A stretch of 41,515 bases of DNA, from contig JAJONO010000043.1 of the NCBI GenBank assembly GCA_021323535.1, positions 1 through 41,515 of the forward strand, given 5' to 3'. The stretch is from Bacteroidota bacterium. Its GTDB lineage: Bacteria > Bacteroidota > Bacteroidia > B-17B0 > Aurantibacillaceae. Below the pieces are notes generated by a model that was not told the DNA's origin, did no database searches, and saw only the letters and a list, made by a program, of their open reading frames with translations. A program made the translations under genes and the position numbers. How positions within the stretch are numbered: the stretch's first letter is position 1; each line of letters begins with the position of its first letter. This document shows positions 9,055 to 18,121 of the stretch, in pieces.

Positions 9055-9690
9055 TTATTTCAGAAAATGGATCGGATGTTTTTCGTTGTATTTTTTGATG
9101 AACCTGGAGATGAGTTCTTTCTTTTTCTTTCTCTTCAGAGCCTTGAATTCCTTATATAATTCCTCATCACGGCTCAATAACAGTTCTACTTTTTCGAAGT
9201 TCAGTTCTTCTACTTTTCCATCGTAAAAATTGATAACGAATTCACGTATTTCTTTTGTTTTAACACCGCTGCCCGACATGCCGCCCGGACCATAATACCC
9301 GGGGTAATAGGTAGGTACTTCTACCACAGCTACGAGGTAACAAATTGAACCGAAAACAGGCACGCGGTAAAACATTTCCTTATAATTAACATACAGGGTC
9401 TTGTTCTGGTAAAAGCCCCACATGTTTTTAGATTCAACCGTTTGCTTAACTCCGTTTTTTTCGTAAGAAAATTTAAGCTGATCAATTACTTTTCCGAAAA
9501 AATCAAGCTGGTCTTTATTAATAACGGTTTCAATTTCATTTTTTGTGATTGGATTATTTTTTCTGAAATCTTCATAACTCGTATAAATACCTTCCGTAAG
9601 TACATTTTCGGTATACTGTATGCTGTCTTTCTGGGCTGTTAAAAAGATTATTGAAAGCAAAAAGAGAGTTATGTAAAGTTGCCTGAGCAT
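9055..9690 (-). CDS. Secreted/periplasmic protein of unknown function
   Basis: The 211-aa protein has a signal peptide (MLRQLYITLFLLSIIFLTAQ). The mature part is mixed alpha/beta. YYPGYYGPGGMSGSG in the middle is a Gly/Tyr/Pro-rich loop, and near the C-terminus there is a very basic stretch ALKRKKKKELISRFIKKYNEKH. It resembles the many Bacteroidota envelope proteins of about 200 residues that carry a YYGPGGMSGSG-type loop, whose function is unknown to me. It is a single gene, divergent from the subtilisin gene at 9742 (51 bp apart), with 129 bp to the large T9SS gene that follows on the same strand. Confidence 0.75.
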   Translation of the reverse strand: MLRQLYITLFLLSIIFLTAQKDSIQYTENVLTEGIYTSYEDFRKNNPITKNEIETVINKDQLDFFGKVIDQLKFSYEKNGVKQTVESKNMWGFYQNKTLYVNYKEMFYRVPVFGSICYLVAVVEVPTYYPGYYGPGGMSGSGVKTKEIREFVINFYDGKVEELNFEKVELLLSRDEELYKEFKALKRKKKKELISRFIKKYNEKHPIHFLK

Positions 9691-9741
9691 GATTGACCAA
9701 ATGTCGGTTTTTTTTATTAATTTTATTACAAATAGTCCCTC

Positions 9742-11859
9742 ATGAATAAAATTTATATTGTTTTTTTAACTGTTTTGTTTGCCTTCACCTCCCGGGCGCA
9801 ATCCAATCTTAACAACGCTCTAAAGGCAAGATTAAATGATAATAGTCTTCCTCAGAAATTCACCATCCTTGTGCAGGGTGATTTGGGCAAATTACAAAGC
9901 GCTAATCCGGGTTCGGAATACCGCGTTAATTATTCTTCAGGAAATATTGCTTCCATTACACTTGATGTGAATGCACTCTCATACCTTATTTCAAATAAAC
10001 TTATTAAATATGCCGAATTCATTGAGGCCCGCAAGCAACCTCTTAATGACACCATGCTGGTTCGCAACCGCATTGTACAGGTAAAACAAGGCGCTGCTCC
10101 GTTAGCTCAATCCTATGATGGAACAGGTGTTCTTGTGGGAATTATTGATACCGGGATCGATTGGGATCACGATGATTTTAAAGATGCTTCCGGAAACACA
10201 CGTATTAAGTTTTTGTGGGACCAGGTTCCAAGTGCCGGTTCTACTGTTCCTCAACCTTATAATTACGGAATTGAATGGACCGCCGCGCAGATCAACGCGA
10301 GTCTTTGTACCCACAACGATCTTCCAAATTACGGACATGGTACTCACGTTTCAGGTATTGCCGCCGGAAACGGATTAGCCAATGGAACACATGAAGGTTG
10401 TGCTTCAAAAGCAGACATGGTTGTTGTTGCTCTCAACTTTAATTTAACCGGTCCAACTATTGCCGACGCACTTAATTACATTTACGGTAAAGCTACCGCG
10501 TTGGGATTACCGTGTGTGGTGAACGCAAGCGTTGGAGACTATTATGGCAGCCACGATGGAACTGATCTTGAAGCTCAGATGATCAAAAACATGATGACCA
10601 ATGTGCCCGGCCGTGTTCTTGTTGCTGCGGGAGGAAACGCGGGGCATATTAAGTTTCACACCAAAACACAACCGCCGGTTGGCGATACAACATTTACCTG
10701 GTTAAAGAAAACAGGCACGCAACAAATTAAATACTGGCTGCATGCAGATACTTCGCAAATAAAGAACGTACAGATAAGCGTTGGGGCAAACCGTCCTTCG
10801 TATTTCGATCTGGGACGAATTCAATTCAAGCCCTGGAATTATGGCGCAACTGCATTACAGATCGATACCTTGAAGCACAACGGAAATAAGATAGGTATCA
10901 TAAAAAATTCTTCGAGCATCAACAGCTTTGGTGTTTACGAATTGTACCTGCAGATCGTTCCTGATTCGGCGAATTTATTCTGGCGCGTAGAAAGTAAAGG
11001 AGTTGGATTACACGACGCCTGGAACTTTGATTTTGTATCGTCTAATCTTCCAACAGCCGCGGTGTATCCTAATATTCTAAAGTACACTAAACCTGATACA
11101 CTTAAAACGATCGTTTCTAGTTTTCAATGTTTAAATGATGTGATTTGCGTTGCCAATTATGTAAACTGCAGCAATTATTTTGATGTTAATAATACGCTTC
11201 AGAGTACCGGAGTTGTGGGAGGATCGAGAGCGGCCAGCAGTAGTATCGGTCCCACGCGTACAGGTTTACAAAAGCCGGATGTGGCTGCTACAGGAGATTA
11301 TGTGTTTAGCGCCATGCCCTCGGGAATGTCTAATTTAATTACTACGGCCCCGCAAGTGGTGGCACAGGGAAGCGTTCACGTTCAGGGTGGAGGAACATCT
11401 GCTGCATCGCCTGTTGTTGCAGGATTAGCGGCATTGTATCTACAGATGAACCCCAACGCTACAAGCGGCATTGTTTTAAATGCAGTTGATAATTGCGCTT
11501 ATTCGGATGGGCATACAGGTACAGCTCTTCCTAACGCTTATTGGGGTTACGGAAAGCTTGATGGTAAAGCGGCCATGCTTTGTGTGATCACCGGGGAGAA
11601 AGAAATTTATGCCAATAATAGCGTAAGTTATTTCCCGAATCCTTTCACTGATAAAGTCACTATTAACCTGGATAAAGAGACACAGGGAAAAATTTATGTT
11701 TATTCGGTAGACGGCAAACTCCTTCATGAAGATGTGGTATCGTCGAGGAAGTATGAACTCAATTCCTCTTCTTTCAACGGAAATTATAAAGGCATATTAT
11801 TTGTGAGGATCATTTCCAATAACCAAAGCTTAGCTTTTAAGCTTGTGAGAACCAACTGA
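9742..11859 (+). CDS. Secreted subtilisin-like S8 serine protease with T9SS sorting domain
   Basis: The 705-aa protein has a signal peptide (about 1-19). The catalytic triad is complete: Asp136 in VGIIDTGID, His199 in GHGTHVSG and Ser553 in GGGTSAASP; VAAGGNAGH at about 295-303 supplies the oxyanion-hole Asn. A beta-rich insertion of about 190 residues lies between the Asn and Ser motifs. The C-terminal T9SS domain starts at about 625 (VSYFPNPFTDKVTINL) and ends KLVRTN. It is an extracellular or surface peptidase, exported by Sec then T9SS. Its stop is 2 bp before prmC, an unexpected pairing with a translation gene that probably reflects simple read-through. Confidence 0.93.
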   Translation: MNKIYIVFLTVLFAFTSRAQSNLNNALKARLNDNSLPQKFTILVQGDLGKLQSANPGSEYRVNYSSGNIASITLDVNALSYLISNKLIKYAEFIEARKQPLNDTMLVRNRIVQVKQGAAPLAQSYDGTGVLVGIIDTGIDWDHDDFKDASGNTRIKFLWDQVPSAGSTVPQPYNYGIEWTAAQINASLCTHNDLPNYGHGTHVSGIAAGNGLANGTHEGCASKADMVVVALNFNLTGPTIADALNYIYGKATALGLPCVVNASVGDYYGSHDGTDLEAQMIKNMMTNVPGRVLVAAGGNAGHIKFHTKTQPPVGDTTFTWLKKTGTQQIKYWLHADTSQIKNVQISVGANRPSYFDLGRIQFKPWNYGATALQIDTLKHNGNKIGIIKNSSSINSFGVYELYLQIVPDSANLFWRVESKGVGLHDAWNFDFVSSNLPTAAVYPNILKYTKPDTLKTIVSSFQCLNDVICVANYVNCSNYFDVNNTLQSTGVVGGSRAASSSIGPTRTGLQKPDVAATGDYVFSAMPSGMSNLITTAPQVVAQGSVHVQGGGTSAASPVVAGLAALYLQMNPNATSGIVLNAVDNCAYSDGHTGTALPNAYWGYGKLDGKAAMLCVITGEKEIYANNSVSYFPNPFTDKVTINLDKETQGKIYVYSVDGKLLHEDVVSSRKYELNSSSFNGNYKGILFVRIISNNQSLAFKLVRTN

Positions 11860-11861
11860 CG

Positions 11862-12734
11862 ATGCGAGTAGCAAGCAACAAGATCAAGGACCTTATAGAA
11901 TTCTATTATACGGAACTCAGTGCCATTTACGATCGGAACGAAATTGAAGCCATTGTAAAAATTGCTTTTGAACATTATCTTGGCATTAACAGAAATGAAA
12001 TTCCGTTAAGACTGAACGATAATGTTAACCAGAGCGATCTTCTGATGGTATACGATTGCTGCAAAGAACTGGCCACCGGAAAACCTTTGCAATATGTGCT
12101 TGGAGAAGCCTGGTTTTATAATTCTAAGTTTTATGTCAACAAACATGTACTTATTCCAAGACCCGAAACGGAAGAACTTGTTTCAATCATTGTAAAGGAA
12201 AACCCTTCGGCTATTTCGGTTATCGATATTGGTACCGGAAGTGGTTGTATCCCTATCAGTATAAAAGGTGTTTTAAAAAACGCGAAGGTCAGCGCCTGCG
12301 ATATTAGCAACGATGCTTTAAACGTAGCGAAAAAGAATGCGGAACGGAATAAAGCCGACGTCATTTTTTTTGAAACAGATATTCTCGACCTGGAAAAACC
12401 GATGAAAGATATTGAAGGAAGTTTTGATGTAATTGTGAGCAATCCACCATACATCAAACATTCTGAAGCGAAGACCTTATCAAAAAATGTGATCGACTTC
12501 GAACCGCACACGGCTTTGTTTGTAGAAGGAAATGACGATATTATTTTTTACAAGCGTATCATCGATCTTGCTAAATATAAACTTAATGTGAACGGAAAAT
12601 TATATTTTGAATTGAATCCGCTCACCGCGCAGCTTGTGCACGATTATGCCATGACTTCCGATCTGTTCTCCAGTGCCGAACTCATAAAAGACCTGAGTGG
12701 TAATCTCCGCTTTTTAAAAGCGATAAAAAAATAA
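11862..12734 (+). CDS. prmC: Peptide chain release factor N5-glutamine methyltransferase PrmC
   Basis: The 290-aa protein (normal length) methylates the Gln of the GGQ motif in RF1/RF2 using SAM, which improves translation termination. An N-terminal helical substrate domain (about 1-80) is followed by FYVNKHVLIPRPETEELV, SAM motif I VIDIGTGSGCIPI (about 118-130) and the diagnostic NPPYIK (Asn194-Pro-Pro-Tyr197) that positions the glutamine amide. The ATG lies 2 bp after the protease stop. The next gene follows 4 bp downstream, so the three are probably co-transcribed. Confidence 0.95.
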   Translation: MRVASNKIKDLIEFYYTELSAIYDRNEIEAIVKIAFEHYLGINRNEIPLRLNDNVNQSDLLMVYDCCKELATGKPLQYVLGEAWFYNSKFYVNKHVLIPRPETEELVSIIVKENPSAISVIDIGTGSGCIPISIKGVLKNAKVSACDISNDALNVAKKNAERNKADVIFFETDILDLEKPMKDIEGSFDVIVSNPPYIKHSEAKTLSKNVIDFEPHTALFVEGNDDIIFYKRIIDLAKYKLNVNGKLYFELNPLTAQLVHDYAMTSDLFSSAELIKDLSGNLRFLKAIKK

Positions 12735-12738
12735 ACCA

Positions 12739-13662
12739 ATGAAATATATTGTTTTGCTCATGTTGTTTTTCGCGATCAGTGAAGACTCATTCGGGCAAAG
12801 CGACAGTGTTTCTTTTACTCCTAAATACCGTCGCGGTGTAAAATATGAGATCGTAACGGGTCAGAATAAGATCAGTGGTTTCCTGGTAAAGGAAACTGCG
12901 GAAACCGTTAGTATTGAAGACCGCAGAACAGGGCAGCTTCACGAAATAAAAAAGAGCGCTATTATTTCTATGAAACCGGTATCAGCATCAAAAACCTATC
13001 AGAAAGATTTTCTGGATGAAAATGCTCATGCACACACTTATATTTTCTCAAATAGTTCCTATTGTTCGGGATCGCCTGAGTCATATGTAAATTATCAATG
13101 GTTTGTAGTTCAGAATATCAATTACGGAATTACAGAATACCTTGATATTTCTGTAAATACTATTTTTCTTTACCCGGTTTCACTTGGAGTGAAATTGAAA
13201 TTTAAAGTTGCTGAGGATACTTACATTGGTGGAAATACATTCTTTTCAGGAAATATAAACGATCGTATTTCTCCGAATTCATTTTTTGGATATGGCGCCC
13301 TAGCAAGAATAACGCACGGAACAAGCAATACTAATTTTTCGTTTTCGGGTGGCGTGCTGGGACTTAATTCCGATTTTTTCACAATGAGTTCAAAGTTTGG
13401 AGTAGTCAATCTCCCTTTCGGTAATTTTTCTTACTGTAACCGTTTCCAGGAAAAATGGGCGGTGTGTGCCGAGGCCTGGTACTTCCCGCAGGCAGAAATT
13501 GGTTTTGCAGGAATAGGATTTAAATTTATGAGGAGCAAACACAGCGCCTGGACCTTCGGTTGTTTTACAAACGTAAACGCCGTGAATAATCAGTTGGTTC
13601 CGAATTTTAAAACTACGCCAATTCCTTACATCGGCCTTACCAATAATTTGTTTGGGAAGTAA
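12739..13662 (+). CDS. Predicted outer-membrane beta-barrel protein of unknown function
   Basis: The 307-aa protein has a signal peptide (about 1-19, ending DSFGQ). Residues about 30-80 form a small beta domain with RGVKYEIVTGQNKISGFLVKE-type strands. The rest alternates aromatic and polar residues as in outer-membrane barrels (YGITEYLDISVNTIFLYPV, LGVKLKFKVAEDTYIGGNTF), ending in a final strand near LFGK. It resembles the unannotated porin-like proteins common in Bacteroidota. It follows prmC by 4 bp. No substrate or enzyme motif is visible. Confidence 0.75.
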   Translation: MKYIVLLMLFFAISEDSFGQSDSVSFTPKYRRGVKYEIVTGQNKISGFLVKETAETVSIEDRRTGQLHEIKKSAIISMKPVSASKTYQKDFLDENAHAHTYIFSNSSYCSGSPESYVNYQWFVVQNINYGITEYLDISVNTIFLYPVSLGVKLKFKVAEDTYIGGNTFFSGNINDRISPNSFFGYGALARITHGTSNTNFSFSGGVLGLNSDFFTMSSKFGVVNLPFGNFSYCNRFQEKWAVCAEAWYFPQAEIGFAGIGFKFMRSKHSAWTFGCFTNVNAVNNQLVPNFKTTPIPYIGLTNNLFGK

Positions 13663-13979
13663 TTCTTAATTTTTAAAAGAATAACATAAAGTTTCTCCGC
13701 GTGCTCTTCTTCGTCAGTGTACTCTGTGGGAACTAATTAACCACAAAGTAACTTCGCTTGCACAAAGTTCTCACTAAGTTTCACAAAGCCTGCGACAAGT
13801 TCCGGCACCGCTGCAAAGCAGGATGAAAGTAATGAATCCGCTTTGCGGATTTAGGGCACAAAGCCAACGTTTTTAGACATCTCTGGAGTCCCGAAGGGAC
13901 TCAATACTAATAGACAAGTTATTCCAAGCGTTCACAGCCCTATAAGGGGTGAATAGAGGTAATAAGAGTTAGAAAAATC
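13663..13979. repeat. Gene-free gap with CACAAAG repeat and three small hairpins
   Basis: This 317-bp gap between convergent genes holds TTAACCACAAAG at 13737-13748 (same 12-mer as at 4787) with more CACAAAG units to 13788. It also has hairpins AATCCGC/GCGGATT (13835-13851, 3-nt loop) and GAGTCCC/GGGACTC (13886-13902, loop GAA), and an imperfect hairpin TTCAC...GTGAA around 13931-13953. No open reading frame is convincing. The hairpins look like dispersed repeats; some may serve as 3' ends for the flanking transcripts, but none has a clear U-tract. Confidence 0.6.
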
Positions 13980-14918
13980 CTAGCTGTCCTTTAACCCTCT
14001 TCCGGATTTTACGATTTTATTATCGCGTTTTAATTCTGCAATGATCTTATCAAGAACACCATTCACGAACGTTTTACTGTTTGGTGTACTGTATTCTTTG
14101 CTTATATCAATGTATTCGTTAAGAGAAGCTTTTACAGGAACATTAGGAATGTACATGATCTCGGCAAGCGCCATTTCCATAAGGAGCATGTCCATGTTGG
14201 CAATGCGCTCAATTTCCCAGTTCTGGGTATGTTTATCGATCAGCTCTTCAAATTGCTGGCGGTAAAGAATGGTTTTGTTGAAAAGAATAGTCATGAATTC
14301 TTCATCATCTTTTTCATCTTTCAGAAGAGGCATTAATTCAAATGTGCCTTCAAAAGCTTCAAAGTTTCTGATGATGGAATTAAATGCTACGAAACTATCA
14401 TCGGCCCAGTGAATGTTTTTGTCTTCAAATAAAGAAGTGAGCACTTCATTCTCGCTGAGATGATCGGTAACAATAGCGATCATTAAATCCTTGTCGGCCT
14501 GAATATCATTGTTGGGAGCCGACATATAATCTTTGTATAATTCGCTGGCGCGTATCTCGTTGTATAATCTTCTTACAATATCAAAATCATTTTGCCATGA
14601 AATTTTTCTTTTTTCAACCTGGGTCTTTAATGCCTGGTTCTCTGCGATCGCTTTCAGAAGAGAATTGTTCACGAAACGCATATTCGGATTAAGATCGTTT
14701 TCAGTAGGGAGACGTTTGTTTTTGTTCTCATCAACGATTACCAGTGCAACATGATGCAGGTTCTCAAAAAGACTGAGAATGGAAAGATAAAGTTCATTGA
14801 TCTTATCGATGCTTTTAAAAAGTTCTTTTTCAAAATGCTTTACATCTGCTTTTTCATGTTGAAAGTAGGAGTAAAGCGCCTGCATCACTTTTATTCTTAA
14901 GAATCTTCGGTTAAGCAT
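13980..14918 (-). CDS. nusB: Transcription antitermination factor NusB (long Bacteroidota form)
   Basis: The 312-aa protein has the N-terminus MLNRRFLRIKVMQALYSYFQ, the typical NusB start. A long helical insertion (about 40-190) follows, then the conserved core NWEIERIANMDMLLMEMALAEI, PVKASLNEYIDISKEYSTPNSKTFVNGVLDKI. NusB binds boxA RNA with NusE (S10) for rRNA antitermination. Enterobacterial NusB is about 140 residues; the doubled length is usual in Bacteroidota. There is a 78-bp gap to the dehydrogenase upstream on the same strand, so they may share a transcript. Confidence 0.93.
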   Translation of the reverse strand: MLNRRFLRIKVMQALYSYFQHEKADVKHFEKELFKSIDKINELYLSILSLFENLHHVALVIVDENKNKRLPTENDLNPNMRFVNNSLLKAIAENQALKTQVEKRKISWQNDFDIVRRLYNEIRASELYKDYMSAPNNDIQADKDLMIAIVTDHLSENEVLTSLFEDKNIHWADDSFVAFNSIIRNFEAFEGTFELMPLLKDEKDDEEFMTILFNKTILYRQQFEELIDKHTQNWEIERIANMDMLLMEMALAEIMYIPNVPVKASLNEYIDISKEYSTPNSKTFVNGVLDKIIAELKRDNKIVKSGRGLKDS

Positions 14919-14996
14919 TTCTTATAGTTTTAAGTTCTGAGTTTTTAGTGTTTAATGAGTACGATAAAATCAATGAACGTTTAGTGATCAATTCTA

Positions 14997-16100
14997 TTAT
15001 AGAACCGCGTTGATTCGTGCGATAGATTCAATACGTTGTTCGGCGATTCTGTTAGCTGCAACGTAAGTAGGAATTCCTTCTTTTTTGGCTACCTGTATAA
15101 TATTGAAAGTTGTATCGTAAATTTTTTCAGCGTGCGACATGGCGCGTTCTCTGTTGTATCCTTCCAGTTCATAAAATACGTTGATGATACCACCGGCGTT
15201 TACCACAAAATCAGGTGCGTATAGAATTCCGGCTTTGCCTACAGCTTCGCCATGAACTTTTTCGTTCGCTAACTGGTTGTTGGCCGCGCCGCAAATGATC
15301 TTGCATTTTAATTTCGAAAGCGTATCGTCATTTACAGTGGCGCCAAGAGCGCAAGGAGCATAAATGTCAATATCAAGATCAAACATTTTATCAGCTTTCA
15401 CAACTTCAGCATTGTATTTTGCTGCAAGGCTGGCAAGTCTTTCTTCGTTAATATCGTTAATGTAAACTTTAGCGCCTTCTTTGGTAAGATGGCTTACAAG
15501 AACTTCTCCAACATGACCGATTCCCTGAACGAGAACTTTTTTGCTGTGAAGGCTGTCGCTTCCCCAAACTTCTTTCGCAGAAGCTTTCATACTTACATAA
15601 ACACCGTAAGCTGTAACAGGACTAGGGTCTCCGCTTCCTCCCATGTTTTCAGGAAGCCCACTCACATGATCCGTTTCCATTTTAATGATTTCCATATCAC
15701 GGCTGGTCATAGCAACGTCTTCGGCAGTAATGTATTTTCCACCAAGGCTGTCTACGAATTTTCCGAAACGGCGAAGTAAAGCTTCATTTTTGATCTTTTT
15801 TGCATCACCGATGATCACAGCTTTTCCGCCACCAAGATTTAAACCGGCAACAGAAGATTTGTAGGTCATGCCCCGTGACAAGCGCAGAACATCATTTAAT
15901 GCTTCCATTTCATTGTTGTAGTTCCACATACGGGTGCCGCCCAGCGAAGGACCAAGAACAGTATTGTGAATGGCAATGATGGCTTTTAAGCCGGTTGCGT
16001 TATCGTTGCAGAAAAGGATCTGCTCATGGTTGTTAAGGCTCATCTGAGCAATAACCGGGTTTTGTGAAAGATCAATGTCTTTTAGAGTTTTTACTTCCAT
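14997..16100 (-). CDS. ldh: Leucine-type Glu/Leu/Phe/Val dehydrogenase
   Basis: The 367-aa protein, typical for leucine dehydrogenases, catalyses reversible NAD-dependent oxidative deamination of branched-chain L-amino acids to 2-oxo acids. The N-terminal domain has LGPSLGGTRMW and the catalytic-lysine segment AGLNLGGGKAVI, then GGKYITAEDVAMTS. The Rossmann domain has VLVQGIGHVGEVLVSHL, PCALGATVND and IICGAANNQL. The symbol refers to leucine, not lactate, dehydrogenase; specificity among Leu/Val/Phe cannot be settled from sequence. A TAAATTTG promoter element lies 23 bp upstream on the minus strand. Confidence 0.9.
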   Translation of the reverse strand: MEVKTLKDIDLSQNPVIAQMSLNNHEQILFCNDNATGLKAIIAIHNTVLGPSLGGTRMWNYNNEMEALNDVLRLSRGMTYKSSVAGLNLGGGKAVIIGDAKKIKNEALLRRFGKFVDSLGGKYITAEDVAMTSRDMEIIKMETDHVSGLPENMGGSGDPSPVTAYGVYVSMKASAKEVWGSDSLHSKKVLVQGIGHVGEVLVSHLTKEGAKVYINDINEERLASLAAKYNAEVVKADKMFDLDIDIYAPCALGATVNDDTLSKLKCKIICGAANNQLANEKVHGEAVGKAGILYAPDFVVNAGGIINVFYELEGYNRERAMSHAEKIYDTTFNIIQVAKKEGIPTYVAANRIAEQRIESIARINAVL

Positions 16101-16123
16101 TGTGTTTGGTTTTTGAAGCGCGG

Positions 16124-16131
16124 CAAATTTA
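16124..16131 (-). promoter_or_regulatory. TAnnTTTG promoter element for the leucine-type dehydrogenase
   Basis: On the minus strand this reads TAAATTTG, matching the Bacteroidota sigma-A -7 consensus TAnnTTTG, 23 bp upstream of the ATG at 16100. No clear TTTG is present at -33. Confidence 0.5.
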
Positions 16132-16188
16132 AGGGTATTTTTTGTATTTGCCCCTTAAATATATATAAATAAAAAATATTTCCCAAGC

Positions 16189-16216
16189 TTGCTAAACGGA
16201 GGATTTAGTAACTTTG
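16189..16216 (+). promoter_or_regulatory. Bacteroidota-type promoter for the ABC exporter gene
   Basis: TTG at 16189-16191 and TAACTTTG at 16209-16216 are spaced 17 bp apart. The -7 element ends only 4 bp before the GTG start at 16221, so the mRNA would have almost no leader unless a later start is used. Confidence 0.55.
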
Positions 16217-16220
16217 AACC

Positions 16221-17960
16221 GTGGGTCACTTAAAGGTTCTTAATCCCTTTTTCGTAAGATATAAATGGCATTTTTTAGGAGGATTGCTATTCGTCGCCCT
16301 TTCCACCATCTTTAAGGTTTACCAGGCGATTATTGTCCGTAAAGGCAGTAACCAGATCATGGAGATGATGAATGGAAAAAGTGCGACCGATGCTTCTGTA
16401 TTTGTGGAGCATGGAATTGTGATCATTGTTTTTGCTCTTATCAGCGGTTTCTTTCTGTTTCTCATGAGGCAAACCATTATTGTAATGAGCCGCCATATTG
16501 AGTTCGATCAGAAAAATCAGATTTATAAACATTACCAGGATCTTGATCCGCAATTCTTTAAGCAGAATACAACAGGCGATCTCATGAACCGTATCAGCGA
16601 AGATGTTGGCAGAGTGAGGATGTATACCGGGCCGGCTATTATGTATTTAGCCAATACGATCGTTACAACAGTCACAGTTCTTATTTTTATGTTAAGGATC
16701 AACGCCGAACTGACCTTACTTGTGTTTTTGCCATTACCAATTCTGTCGTTTCTCATTTACAGGGTTTCCGACCTCATTAATAAGCAAAGTATAAAAGTTC
16801 AGGAAGAGTTGGGCCATCTTACTACACAGGCTCAGGAAACGTATAGCGCCATAAGGGTGATTAAAGCATACGCCCGTGAAAAATTCTTTACATCACAGAT
16901 GGAAAAAAGGGGCGAAGCGTATAAACGCACGGCTTTAAAACTTGCAACCATTGAAGCGTTTTTTGGACCTACTATGATCTTAATGATCGGATTGAGCGTT
17001 CTTATTACAATATGGTATGGAGGAAAACTTACCATTGAAGGTAAAATAGAGCCCGGAAATATTCCCGAATTTATCTTGTATGTATTCTACATGACCTGGC
17101 CGTTTGCCTCATTAGGATGGGTAACATCGCTTATACAAAGAGCCAGCGGTTCGCAGCAACGTATTAACGAGTTTCTGGATACAAAACCTGAAATTAAAAA
17201 TGAAAACACTTCGGTATACGATATTGGTGGCGAAATAGAATTCAGAAATGTGGAGTTTACGTATCCTGAAAATAATATTACTGCATTAAAAAATGTTTCC
17301 TTCAAAATAGGTAAGGGTCAAACAATCGGAATTACAGGCGCTGTTGGCAGCGGAAAATCCACAATCATTTCTCTTCTTACAAGACAGTATGACGTTTCAG
17401 GAGGAAGTATTTTTGTGGATGGAAAGAATATTAAGGAACATAATCTCAATTTATTGAGAAAAAATACCGGGATTGTTCCTCAGGAAGTTTTTTTATTCAG
17501 CGATACAATTAAGAACAATATCAGTTTTGGAGCTCAGAACGGAACACAATCCAATGAAATGGTTGAACAGGCCGCGAAAGATTCAGGTGTTTACGAAAAT
17601 ATTATTTCTTTCCCTGATAAATTTGAGACCATGGTAGGAGAAAGAGGTGTAACATTAAGTGGCGGACAAAAACAACGTATCTCCATTGCCCGAGCCATTA
17701 TTGGAAAACCGCAACTGCTCTTCTTTGATGATTGTTTAAGCGCCGTAGATGTAGAAACGGAAGAACTTATTCTGCAAAATCTTCAGAAGCAGATGAAGGG
17801 TAAAACGAGTATTCTGGTTAGTCACCGTATTTCTACAATTAAAAATGCCGATGTTATCGTGTACATGAAAGAAGGGAAGATCTCAGAAATGGGAACCCAC
17901 GAAGAATTACTCGCCTTGAAAAAAGATTATTTTAAACTGAACGAACTTCAAACGCAGTAA
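16221..17960 (+). CDS. ABC exporter half-transporter (MdlA/YheI-like fusion of membrane and ATPase domains)
   Basis: The 579-aa protein has six membrane helices (about 1-310), then the nucleotide-binding domain: Walker A GAVGSGKST (about 373-381), Q-loop VPQEVFLFS, signature LSGGQKQR, Walker B LLFFDD (499-504), D-loop SAVD and switch LVSHR. Asp504 replaces the catalytic Glu after Walker B. This DDxLSAVD form is seen in MdlA/YheI-type halves that pair with a catalytically intact partner; no partner is in the window. The substrate is unknown (drug or lipid exporters are usual). The start is GTG at 16221, chosen because the next sequence (LKVLNPFFVRYKWHFLGG) is the normal N-terminus of the family. 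Confidence 0.88.
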   Translation: MGHLKVLNPFFVRYKWHFLGGLLFVALSTIFKVYQAIIVRKGSNQIMEMMNGKSATDASVFVEHGIVIIVFALISGFFLFLMRQTIIVMSRHIEFDQKNQIYKHYQDLDPQFFKQNTTGDLMNRISEDVGRVRMYTGPAIMYLANTIVTTVTVLIFMLRINAELTLLVFLPLPILSFLIYRVSDLINKQSIKVQEELGHLTTQAQETYSAIRVIKAYAREKFFTSQMEKRGEAYKRTALKLATIEAFFGPTMILMIGLSVLITIWYGGKLTIEGKIEPGNIPEFILYVFYMTWPFASLGWVTSLIQRASGSQQRINEFLDTKPEIKNENTSVYDIGGEIEFRNVEFTYPENNITALKNVSFKIGKGQTIGITGAVGSGKSTIISLLTRQYDVSGGSIFVDGKNIKEHNLNLLRKNTGIVPQEVFLFSDTIKNNISFGAQNGTQSNEMVEQAAKDSGVYENIISFPDKFETMVGERGVTLSGGQKQRISIARAIIGKPQLLFFDDCLSAVDVETEELILQNLQKQMKGKTSILVSHRISTIKNADVIVYMKEGKISEMGTHEELLALKKDYFKLNELQTQ

Positions 17961-18013
17961 AGATAGTTTTAAAGTTGCTTAATAGTTTAAAAACAAGGTA
18001 GTTTAAAATTGAA

Positions 18014-18083
18014 TTAAAATAGTTTAAAACAGTTCGCCTGATAAAAGTCTTTAATCAACTTTAAGCCATTTAAACTATTTTAA
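18014..18083. repeat. AT-rich inverted repeat between convergent genes
   Basis: TTAAAATAGTTTAAA (18014-18028) is perfectly inverted at 18069-18083, separated by 40 nt. Extra AGTTTAAA copies occur at about 17984-17991 and 17999-18007. It lies between the ABC exporter (+) and a lipoprotein gene (-), so it could mark the 3' end of both; it has no GC-rich stem. Confidence 0.55.
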
Positions 18084-18121
18084 ACCATTTTTGTGGCCGG
18101 GGGAAAACGACCTGATATCTT

